From: Dermanyssus gallinae
Lineage: Eukaryota > Arthropoda > Arachnida > Mesostigmata > Dermanyssidae
Length of the DNA stretch: 64,000 bases
Direction of reading: 5' to 3'
Assembly (NCBI GenBank): GCA_003439945.1
Contig: QVRM01002192.1
Location: forward strand, 3,584,001 to 3,648,000
Part shown: piece after piece, positions 53,800 to 62,999 of the stretch
Position numbering within the stretch: the first letter of the stretch is position 1
Layout of the letters: every line of letters starts with the position of its first letter
Notes under the pieces: model-generated
The model's input: only the letters and a program-made list of their open reading frames with translations
Told to the model about the DNA's origin: nothing
Databases searched by the model: none
Translations under genes and position numbers: made by a program

Positions 53800-54240
53800 G
53801 GTTCTGTAGCTGAGCTGTTTGTCGCGTACGAATCGATTTTGATTAATGAAATGTATTATGTGCGTATTGTTCTGCCTACGTTCAAACTGATAAGAGGTAA
53901 GATTCCATCGGAAATCTCCTTCCCATTCACAGCGGTGTACACCTGCTCTAACCGTCGCATTACCACGTTTGTGACGCCCTTCGTTTTTAACGAGATTAGT
54001 AGACAGTCTCCTGTCTACCACTCGTCGTCTGTTTGGAGCGCTTTTTCTCGAGAAATTCGTCACTCTCGTCTATGAGGGAATTCGCAAAAGTACAAGAGGC
54101 AACATGTGGCCAAGATACGCTAAAGCAAATGTGTAAGCGTAAGTATATGAAAATATATGAATTGATGTAAATGTATGAATCATTGTAATGGAGTAAATTA
54201 TGTGTGTTTATTTATGTAAATGAATTGCAGACAGTAGCTG
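53800..54240 (+). pseudogene. LINE C-terminal fragment (CR1-like)
   Basis: The frame reads AELFVAYESILINEMYYVRI, then ITTFVTPFVFNEISRQSPVY and HSSSVWSAFSREIRHSRL before a stop. It resembles the end of CR1-type ORF2 (TR...Y.....WN.LP..IR). Tentative. Confidence 0.5.
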
Positions 54241-54439
54241 CCCCACAACAAAAGTGACTTACTTCAACATGTACGGTTCTAAAATCCCGTTTGGTAAAAA
54301 ACAAAAAACGAAGACAGATATAATGGCCAATAGGATTTTTCATGATGACTATATACATCTTGTTCTTATTAGCAAGGCAGAGATGATTTGCATTGTAAAA
54401 TGAAAATATAGGCGAGCGCTGCAGAAGGCACTCGCAGCA

Positions 54440-56200
54440 AAGATAGCGTAAAGTGTGTCGCAGGTTTTTGCTCACTTGGCGAGCAAGAGAGCCACTAGCG
54501 AGACAACCAAGGGCTTCTGGGACGGTGAAGAGATACCGGACGAGTCGGGGCTTGCCACGGTGACCCGGTCCAAGCGGGCTCGTGCGCTGAAGGTTGTCGT
54601 AGCAAAGCAAAATACAATAATATTTTCGATGGACGACAATTTCCTGGAGTTCCATTTTAATGATGTATGCGAATTTATCGCTAAACACATTAACAAAAAA
54701 TAGAAGAACCCACTTTTACGAGAAGTAGAGAACTCCTAACTGTGGCTGAGACCGAAGAAGATAAAACCACGCTACACGGGAATTCTATGGGTACTATGCA
54801 CTGGCATTGTGCACAAAGTGTCCGGGCAGGCCAAGGAGGAGATATCAAATTTTGTTGGACCGATGGTTGGAGAAATGAGCGTGGGAATAGTAGAAGGAAA
54901 TCTGATCGCTGAAATGTAATTTAAACTAGAACTAGGGGCCACCTATGTGCAACCGGCGGGGACGAAGTCAACAAAGACGATGATCGAGCGCCTCTTGTTG
55001 GAGATAGAAGCGTTACCGAGAAAAGCTCTGATGGTCATAGGAAAGGATTTTAATGCAAGATCATACAGAAAGATTATACAAAAAGATTATACAGATTGAC
55101 TCGGAACAAACGGTGACGTTGCCAGACTTACTGGATGAGATTTCTATTTGCTGAGTAAGTAATAGGGCCAATGTGTGCACATATGAATGCCACGTAGGGT
55201 CAAAAGTTTTTTACATATTTGCAACAGACATATATGAAAGAAACATACAATCTACAGGGGACTACAATATATTACAGGGAGGTGCGGGACTCAGAAAACA
55301 TATACCTCTGGGTATGCGGGTGAAAATTGAGGGCAATATTAAAGAGCGAGGGAAGGCTTAGGGAGGAAGCTTAACAGCAACGTTCTTTTATAAACAAAAC
55401 TTGGCTTATAAGGTTTGCGATGCTGCCACCGCTGGAGAGAAGCGGAAGACCTTGGTTTTAGCAAACAATGCAGGGCAACCAAGCAAGTTAGTAGGTTGAC
55501 GCGAAATATGTAAAGACCGTCTCTTGGTGATGAAGTCGTTGGCTGTGTTTCGTAGAGACGGGCAGGCTAGTCGAATATTTCAGGAGGATATTGGCCGGGT
55601 CGGACACAACTCCGAAAGCGCCGCTAGATTACAAAAGCTAGTGGGATCAAGGCGGGCGATCTCACTCGGGGAAGTAATAGAAGCAACCACGGGGAAAACG
55701 CGCGGTAAAGACTTAATAGGAAACGAACACATAAAAGACTGATTCTCGAACCATGCTGGTAAGCCCTATGTATAAATGCTTAAACAAGGCGGAAATTCCA
55801 CAAGCCTGGAGAAATGCGACCCTTTTAGTATTTTCAAAAGGAAAATAAGTGGAAACTGAACTAAACGCTCGAAGGGGAATAAAAATAAAAAGTTGCCAGT
55901 GTAAGATTTTCTCGGGAATAATAACGGTGCTGAAAGATAATAGGGTCGGCATAGACTGCCAGAGCGGATCACGATGGACTTGACTTGACTGTGGGCCATA
56001 ATCTCACTGTTCGTTGATGATGTTGTCATCTTTGGTTTGGCAAAGAGTAGCTTGCACAGTTATAGCAGAATCTATGACCTGCATGCAGTACAAAATCTAT
56101 ATGCAGCACTTTTCATCTGATTGCAAACTGCGGCTCTCAACAACCTCAACAAAAGCCCAGTGTTGTCCAATGTAAATTGTTTTTCTATTTTTTCTGAATG
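54440..56200 (+). pseudogene. LINE (family X), copy 1: ORF1, endonuclease and part of RT
   Basis: ORF1: LATVTRSKRARALKVVVAKQ then NFLEFHFNDVCEFIAKHINK, matching FITVTQHKRTPKK and ALELHFNEICDEIAKVVGGK of copy 2 at 59.2 kb. Endonuclease: KALMVIGKDFNARS (GDFNAR) near 55035 and GDYNILQGGAGLRKHIPLGM (the SDHR region) near 55290. RT start: CLNKAEIPQAWRNATLLVFS and IKSCQCKIFSGI near 55780-55930. RT box: SLFVDDVVIFGLAKSSL near 56010, closer than expected, so part is deleted. Many stops. Confidence 0.78.
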
Positions 56201-56369
56201 AAAAGCTGGGCTGCGGAGTCGTCCGGACATGTCCTACTAATTGGTGAAGCTAAAACCAATCATCGTTTCTTTATGGCTTTGACATTCCCGGTGCAATAAG
56301 TTTTATACGTGATAAGCTTATAACGCGTAGAGGAAGAGAGATTGTGCCCAGACAGTGACAGACACTTAC

Positions 56370-56540
56370 CATTCGTTGGACGCTCGTTATATCTGATTCC
56401 TTTCCGGAGCGTAACGGTTATGTTGATGTAGGCGAAAGCCATCACCGCCAACGGGATGACGAGCAGAAAAAGGTCGAGCATTACTGTGAAGGCTGTCTCC
56501 ACTGTGACGTCTGGCCAAACTTCGCGGCACTTGTGACGAC
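56370..56540 (-). CDS. CCKLR: CCK/sulfakinin receptor, exon with TM5
   Basis: The acceptor is GTGTTTGGATTTAG|GT; two bases finish a codon whose first base lies upstream. 56 codons follow, then one base at donor ATG|GTAAGTG. The protein is RHKCREVWPDVTVETAFTVM then LDLFLLVIPLAVMAFAYINI and TVTLRKGIRYNERPTN: the Cys of extracellular loop 2 that pairs with TM3, TM5 with its Pro and Tyr (IPLAVMAFAY), and a GI(R/K)(Y/F) ICL3 start as in CCK receptors. The exons for TM1-TM4 are not found between here and the right edge. The Met-initiated frame covering it reads through both introns and is not the true limit. Confidence 0.93.
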
Positions 56541-56745
56541 CTAAATCCAAACACACACGTATAATATTAACACAGTACACATATAGAATACGGTGCACAA
56601 AATAACAGTTTAACCGTGCACAAATAAATAGTTTTCAACTAACCACGGTGGGACTCTCCCGGTTTGTATGTGACCGTTCGGAACCACAATACATCTTAAG
56701 TAAGTGCTTTAGAGGGACAGAGAAGACATGTTCTAAATATATATA

Positions 56746-57812
56746 CAGGGTGTTGCAGGAATATTTGAAGCGCGATATACAGAATTGTAGAGCTCGTTAA
56801 AGCAAATATTTTTTCCAATGGAACATGGTCTCTGAGAAGTCTTGTTTCGGAGTGAGAGCGAAATTACTACAATTTGTGACACTAGTGTTTTTGCCCGACA
56901 TAGGAGCACAAAATGTGCTGTTGCGAGACAACCAGTCTTTCCTAGACAGAAACTAAGCACACCATCGTGTTCGTGATAAAATTCTGCTCCATCTTAAGAA
57001 TATGCAAGGCCGGTCAGAAGACGCGACATGGTCGCTTAGAAGAGAATTCGCCAAAAATAAAGTTCTTTATTAGCGTTTACGCCAAATACTTTAGAACCAT
57101 AACCCTACGACCACCCACGTGTTCAAAGCTAACATATGCAGCAAATGCGCATTTCATGACGATCATTTTGATACCAAACTTATGGCAATGCGAGCTGTGG
57201 TTGCGGAGTAATTACGATTTTTCGGCGGGATGTCCAGATTAAGTGCATGAAAAATGACGCGCTGCGGCTGTCGCGCGACACGTCGGCGGTAGTGAACGTC
57301 GCCACACAGTCATTTTACATGCACTTAATCTGGACATCCCGCCGAAAAATGGTAATTACTTCGCAACCACAGCTCGCATTGACATATGTTTGGTACCAAA
57401 ATGGTCGCCATGAATTGCGCATTGGCTGAATATGTCCGCTTTGAGCGCTGTGAGTGGTTGTAGGGTTATGATTCTAAAGTATTTGGCGTGAACGCTAATG
57501 AAGAACTTCATTTTTGGCGAATTTTCTTCTAAGCGACCATGTCGCGTCTTCTGACCGGCCTTGCATATTCATCAGAATTTTATCACGAACACGACGGTGT
57601 GCTTAGTTTCTGTCTAGGAAGACTAGTTGTCTCGCAACAGCACATTTTGTGCTCCTATGTCGGGCAAAAACACCAGTGTCACAAATTGTAGTAATTTCAC
57701 TGTAACTCCGAAACAAGACTTCTCAGAGCACATGTTCCATTGGAAAAAATATTCGTTTTAACGAGCTCTACAAAACTGTGTATCGTTCTTCAAATATTCC
57801 TGAAACACCCTG
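56746..57812. mobile_element. Foldback transposon with arms over 500 bp and TA duplication
   Basis: The left arm (56746-57258) and right arm (57309-57812) are imperfect reverse complements along their whole length around a loop of about 50 bp (GCGCTGCGGCTGTCGCGCGA and on). Ends are CAGGGTG...CACCCTG with TA on both sides (56744-56745, 57813-57814), as in Tc1/mariner insertions. No transposase: the open frames inside are chance. Related copies lie at 9.2, 40.9 and 43.5 kb and perhaps 0.9 kb. Confidence 0.93.
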
Positions 57813-57822
57813 TATATATATA

Positions 57823-59141
57823 CATGGTGTTCAAAACGTATCGCGACTTTTGTGTTTTTTCAAAAATTATTCATTTATTCATGAATATCTATTTTGTCCC
57901 CTTCAAAGTAATCCCCATGAGATATTATACACTTGTGCCAACGGTTTTTCCAATCTTCGAAGCACTTCAAAAAACAATTTTTTTTAATCTTGTTCAGCTC
58001 CTCCTTCGATGCCGTCTTTATCTCGTCAAGCGTAGCGTAACGTCGTCCTTTCATGGGCCTCTTCAGTTTAGGGAACAAGAAAAAGTCACAGGGGGCCAGA
58101 TCTGGGGAATACGGTGGCTGCGGCATCATTAGTGTGTTGTTTTTGGCCAAAAACTCGCGCACAAGCAACGATGTGTGAGCAGGGGCGTTATCGTGGTGCA
58201 AAAGCCAATTTTTGTTCTTCCACAAATCCGGGCGTTTCTGGCGGATTGCTTCGCGCAAATTGCGCATAACTTGCAGGTAATATTCCTTATTGACCGTTCT
58301 ACCCTGTGGCAAGAACTCATGATGCACCACGCCCCTGCAATCGAAGAAAACTGTCAGCAAAACTTTCACATTCGACCGAACTTGGCGCGCTTTTTTCGGT
58401 CTTGGTTCGTGCGGCAGCTTCCATTGAGATGATTGAGCTTTGGTTTCCACGTCATAACCATAAACCCACGATTCGTCACCAGTTATGACCCTCTGGAGCA
58501 AATGTGGGTCGTCGCGGACAGAGTCCAACATCTCATTAGCAATGTTCATGCGATGCTGTTTTTGGTCGCAATTGAGCAATTTTGGTACGAATTTCGCGGC
58601 GACCCGTCTCATGCCCAAATCATTGATAAAAATCGAATGGCACGAGCCAATCGATATGTTTAGGTCCTCAGCAACTTCTCTAACGGTGATTCGACGATTG
58701 GCCAATACCATTTTCTCCACTTCATTAATTTTTTCGTCTGTTGTTGAAGTGCTCGGGCGTCCGGCACGCTCTTCGTCGTTCACATCTTCTCGGCCTTCTG
58801 AGAACATTTTGTACCACCGATAAACGTTGCTTCGGTCCAAGGTAGCTTCTCCGTATGCCACAGTCAACATTCGGAATGCATCCGCGCACTTAATTTCGTT
58901 TTTCACACAACATTTGATACAGGTTCTTTGATCCATTTTTTTGAATAGGTAAAAATCGAAGACGATCCAAAACACGTGCAAGCAAAGCAGCTGTCAACAA
59001 TTAAGTGAACATTCAAAATGGCCGAGCTTGTCGGCATAAGTGAGAGACATGAGTACCAACATAACGCCACAAAAAATCGAAATTCGAATATACGTAACCC
59101 GCGAAAATTCAAAAGTCGCGATACGTTTTGAACACACCGTG
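57823..59141 (-). mobile_element. Mariner transposon, complete, 1,319 bp
   Basis: Terminal inverted repeats of about 30 bp: CATGGTGTTCAAAACGTATC (from 57823) and, reversed, CACGGTGTGTTCAAAACGTA (from 59141), both continuing CGCGACTTTTG. TA lies on each side (57821-57822, 59142-59143). The single transposase frame inside is intact. It sits next to the foldback terminus and a (TA)n tract. Confidence 0.95.
57875..58936 (-). CDS. Mariner transposase (D,D34D), intact, 353 aa
   Basis: I choose the Met at 58936 (MDQRTCIKCCVKNEIKCADA); the open frame extends 15 codons further to 58981, but those codons lack similarity. The N-terminal HTH domains end with RRITVREVAEDLNIS and RVAAKFVPKLLNCDQ. Catalytic residues: Asp in VITGDESWVYGYD, Asp in LLHHDNAPAHTSLLVREFLA, and Asp in PYSPDLAPCDFFLFPKLK, with 34 residues between the second and third, as in mariner. 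There is also the WVPHEL-like linker (KFVPKLL) and GRRYATLDEI near the end. Length is normal for the family. No stop or frameshift, so it may be active. Its frame on the other strand is a shadow. Confidence 0.97.
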   Translation of the reverse strand: MDQRTCIKCCVKNEIKCADAFRMLTVAYGEATLDRSNVYRWYKMFSEGREDVNDEERAGRPSTSTTDEKINEVEKMVLANRRITVREVAEDLNISIGSCHSIFINDLGMRRVAAKFVPKLLNCDQKQHRMNIANEMLDSVRDDPHLLQRVITGDESWVYGYDVETKAQSSQWKLPHEPRPKKARQVRSNVKVLLTVFFDCRGVVHHEFLPQGRTVNKEYYLQVMRNLREAIRQKRPDLWKNKNWLLHHDNAPAHTSLLVREFLAKNNTLMMPQPPYSPDLAPCDFFLFPKLKRPMKGRRYATLDEIKTASKEELNKIKKNCFLKCFEDWKNRWHKCIISHGDYFEGDKIDIHE

Positions 59142-59143
59142 TA

Positions 59144-61140
59144 TATATATATATATATATATATCGTGGAGGGTGCCACCGAAGTAACCGAGGAAGCTCG
59201 TAACGGTGAGGAACCTCAGAACGATCCGGAGTTCATCACGGTGACCCAGCATAAGCGTACTCCAAAAAAATCGTGCCGCCAAAAGTAACGTTTAACAGAC
59301 AGGAAGCCGTAATCTTCTCCGCGGCTGACAACGCTCTTGAGCTGCACTTCAACGAGATTTGCGACGAGATCGCGAAGGTCGTCGGAGGGAAGATGGAGGA
59401 GCCTCGCTTCCAAAAAAACGGTGAATTTGTCATAATGGTGGAGAAGGAAGACGACAGAGCGACCTTACTGTCACTAACAGAGTTAGCGGAACTTAAAGTC
59501 TCCTCGAAGATAAGCGGAACACGATCTACGGTGAAGGGCAAGATCACCGGGGTTCATACTTAATGGGAGTTGGGGAGGTAATAATAGTTTACAATGGGCC
59601 TTGGGACAAAGACACAGAGCTTGCGCGGGAATGAGTAGTTCGCGAGGTCACAATCGAAGAAGTTTTCAGGGCAAATGAAAGGGCGCACTTAAAGCAAACG
59701 TTGGCACTGGCACAATGCTGGAAAGCTCTATTTGAGGAATGCCTCAAGTCCGGAAAAATGCCTAATGCCTAGAAAGAGGATACCCTTATTGTTATACCTA
59801 AAAGAAAGGGCATAGAAACAGAGCCGAAAGCTTAAAGGTGTATAACGCTTAAAAGTTGCCCCTATAAGATATTCTCGGGGATATTATCAGATAGTTTTTG
59901 GAACTTCCTAGAAGCCAGAAACGCAAAACCAGAAGAACAACATGGGTTTAGAAGATCAAAGTCGACCCACACGGCCCTGCGCCAATTGCTAGAAGAGATT
60001 TGGGCAACTCTAGCCGAACCAAGAAGACGGTATTTATAGGTTTTAAGGCCGCTTTTGACCTAGCGCCGAGAAACATAATTATGGAAAAGTTAGCCTTGGA
60101 ACGAGTTCCGAACCAGCCGTTAAACATTTTAGGGGCCATCCTTAGGGAGAGCATAGTATACATTGACAACGGTATAGCGATTGCGGGAAGAGTAAAGCAA
60201 ACTACAGGCGTGGCTCAAGGTGACGGACTTAGTCCGTTGCTTTTTTCGGTACTATCGGGAGGGCTACCTAACTGGGTGAGACAGGGATGAACTCGAAAGT
60301 GGCCAAGTACTTTAATGTACGCAGATGACATTGCAATCTATAGTAGGAGTTTATTTAGGGTAAAACAAGGACTGGAACAAATAATTGACTATATGGGCAA
60401 GATGGGGCTCAGCATAAACTGGCAAAAGACAGTACCTGTTAAGTTTCGACGAGGGGGTCGATTAGCAAAGGACGACGTTCTTCGAGCCAAGGGCAATGAG
60501 GTACATTTCGTAAATAAATTTACTTATCGGGGAGTCACTATAACGTCGAATGGTAGCAGTTTCCGAAGGCACATAGAAAGCAGAGTGGGACAAGCAATTC
60601 GAGCAGCAGCAGCAATTAAGAAGCCGCAAATGTTGCCATAACATACCGCGTCCGCCCTTTTTAAAACTAAAATAGAACCAATAGCAACATTCGGTATATC
60701 ACTTATATGGGAAAAACTGGGAGAAGCAGATCTGCAGTTACTAGATAGAGCAAGATTTTTCTTTATGAAACGGGTTTTGGGGTTAGCCAATTCTTGTAGG
60801 AACAGAATAGTTCATCTTAGAGGGGTGGCCTTTAATGACACAGGAATTACAACTTCAATCGGGTTTACCTAAGACGAGAGCGTTTGAGGCCTATACTTTG
60901 AAGTGGATAGAAAAATTAAAGGAAATCGATTTAGGCATATATAAAACGGATACAAGAGCAGACATTTAACTACGGCGTTTGCAGCCCACGGGTTCCATCA
61001 CATGTTATGCAGCACGGAAGAATAACACATTCCTCAGGAGTGTTGCAGATGCACGAGGTGCTCTGCCCAGTGCGATAGATACCACGCCGCAGCATGTCCT
61101 GCAGTTCAGTCAATAGCTGAACTAGCAAGATGAGAGAAGA
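59144..61140 (+). pseudogene. LINE (family X), copy 2: ORF1, then RT and zinc end
   Basis: ORF1: FITVTQHKRTPKK, then (frame change) VTFNRQEAVIFSAADNALEL and FNEICDEIAKVVGGKMEEPR to 59563. No endonuclease follows; by about 59700 the text is pre-RT (SGKMPNA.KEDTLIVIP, CITLKSCPYKIFSGIL). RT: EEQHGFRRSKSTHTALRQLL near 59945, FIGFKAAFDLAPRNIIMEKL, GVAQGDGLSPLLFSVL near 60215, LMYADDIAIYSRSLF near 60315 (YADD intact), HFVNKFTYRGVTITSNG, then LFKTKIEPIATFGISLIWEK and CCRCTRCSAQCDRYHAAAC near 61045 (zinc end). A frameshift near 60040 and stops make it dead. The endonuclease has been deleted. Confidence 0.87.
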
Positions 61141-61203
61141 CCCACTAGTTCCGTCTGATGTATATATTTATAATTCTACCCAACCTGGGCGTTAATAAAC
61201 CAT

Positions 61204-61334
<131 letters not shown>

Positions 61335-61498
61335 TTATATTGACTCACAATCAACGAGAAGTTCGTGCCACCTCCCCAACTCGTAACAGATCATAGACTA
61401 ATGATTTTATTTCAAGTTCCACACAAAATAACACTTCTGCTTCTAATAATAGTTTTAACCCCCCTAGTACTTCACGCGGCTCTCAACTAAATTATAGA

Positions 61499-61570
61499 TG
61501 TCCATCTGGTTTTTGCTTAAAGGCTTTTAATTCTAAATCAGGTCTCAATTTACACCGTCGTCCTGCCCAT
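61499..61570 (+). pseudogene. R2 N-terminal C2H2 zinc finger
   Basis: CPSGFCLKAFNSKSGLNLHR followed by RPAH: Cys-x4-Cys, Phe, Leu, His-x4-His. A stop follows shortly after (61582), so the N-terminal frame is interrupted before the Myb region. R2-type fingers share the GL.LH pattern. Confidence 0.75.
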
Positions 61571-62274
61571 TCGGACGAATACTAAAAGAGAGAAATACTT
61601 ACACTCCCGCCGCCCGCGATTTAATACGCGCGAGCCTTTGACGGGAGTGCCCGCCAGCCCGAATAGACAGGCCAGCAGCTCCCCCACCCTCCCCCCTATC
61701 GAGGTTCGGAATGGGGGTACCACACTACTCCACCGTACCGATTAGACGCGTTCACCTCGCGATTCCGCGTTACACACCAGAATATTGCACGCCCCCCCGA
61801 AGGGGAGTTAGACCCACTCCAGCGCAGGGGTTCCCCGCAAATAAAAAAATACGGGGCCAGAAGGTCCTCTCGACCGCTGGTCTGCTTTCACTTGTTTTGC
61901 CTATTAAGCCAAGGCAGCAGGCGTCCCGGACGGTACCACCGGGTGTCACCCGGGGCATTAACCGTCCAGCCCGGGGGTCCTCGTGCAGAACGGTCCCCCC
62001 GTATTGGCAATAGCCTTAACAGCCCTCGAATGGGCCACGACAAGATGACAATATAAATTCGTTGCCAACCAATCTCTATCGTATGCCTTGCCCCCCGGTT
62101 AGTTGTTAAAACACGGGAGTGTTACTATTGGGAGTTTGTACCGTCTGACAAACTTACATAGGGGCCAGTGAAGGTCCCCGCAGCGCGCGGAAGTCGCGCA
62201 CCAGCAGACCAGGCCGGTAAGAGAGCCATAGTTACTCCCGCTATAATGAAAACATTTTAGCCCCCCTCTAAGAA

Positions 62275-62440
62275 GTTCAGATGGAACCCACAAGACCGTG
62301 AACTTTTAGCAACATTGGATGCAGATTCTATATTAAATAATGATAACGAAACACCTAGAGAAATTGACAACCTTTTAGCCACTAAATTTAACTCACGCAC
62401 ACTTGGGGCGATTAGAAGCCAACATAATTCTTAGGCGCAT
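62275..62440 (+). pseudogene. R2 Myb-like DNA-binding domain
   Basis: KKFRWNPQDRELLATLDADS, then REIDNLLATKFNSRTLGAIR and SQHNS before a stop. W...D..LL..LDA...ID..LA..FN.RT..AIR is the Myb signature that R2 proteins carry before RT. The frame is interrupted at about 62435. Confidence 0.75.
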
Positions 62441-62697
62441 AAGGATCTGGTAGAAAATCTCCGTCAAAAGAGGTCTCACCTGGATTCCAACCCTGACGGA
62501 TCTGAGCTTCCTAGGTCTAGTCGGCCTCAAGACTGTGAATCAGACCACACTATCGCCTTAAACGACTTTCTAAACAAACATTTTACACACCGTCCGACGT
62601 CGCGCTTTTAGAGACACACCTTCCACTGAAGCGCGAGTATCTAAAAGGCAACAGCGACGTCAAGAATACGCAACCACTCAAAAACCTTTTAGCCAAA

Positions 62698-62757
62698 ACC
62701 GATCCAAATGCGCTCATAAGGTGCCGTTCATAACCTCATTCGCGCATTTGGATCGGT
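62698..62757. repeat. 16-bp inverted repeat within the R2 coding region
   Basis: ACCGATCCAAATGCGC (62698-62713) and GCGCATTTGGATCGGT (62742-62757), 28-bp spacer. Not expected in coding sequence; probably a local rearrangement. Confidence 0.85.
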
Positions 62758-62999
62758 TGCCTTATGAGGCAAACACACCATACACAACATGCAGTCCACC
62801 GAAGTTGTAGAACACTGGGCCAACTCGATGACACAACCACCCCCTGAACCACTCCCTTGCCCAGTATACACTCCCAAATCTGATCACTTCGAGGTTCCTT
62901 ATCTTCCTAAAGAAAACCCACGTTGCTCTCCGCGGATCTTCTAAAGCACTAGGCTTTAGATCTGTCTTTCGTCCCTCCGTAAACTCCCGTTAGAAGTAA

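Larger units (their letters stand above)
49477..56369 (-). other. Receptor intron 1 in this numbering (6,893 bp)
   Basis: Donor ATG|GTAAGTG and acceptor CATCAAAG|AG, phase 1. It contains two SINEs and at least five LINE fragments. A (CA)n-rich stretch lies at 49520-49600 and 49640-50000 holds nothing I recognise. Confidence 0.8.

Noticed and set aside
61600..62090. G+C-rich stretch considered as rDNA flanking the R2 element
   Set aside because: I see no recognisable rRNA core sequence. It lies between the zinc finger and Myb parts of the element, so it is more likely element sequence.
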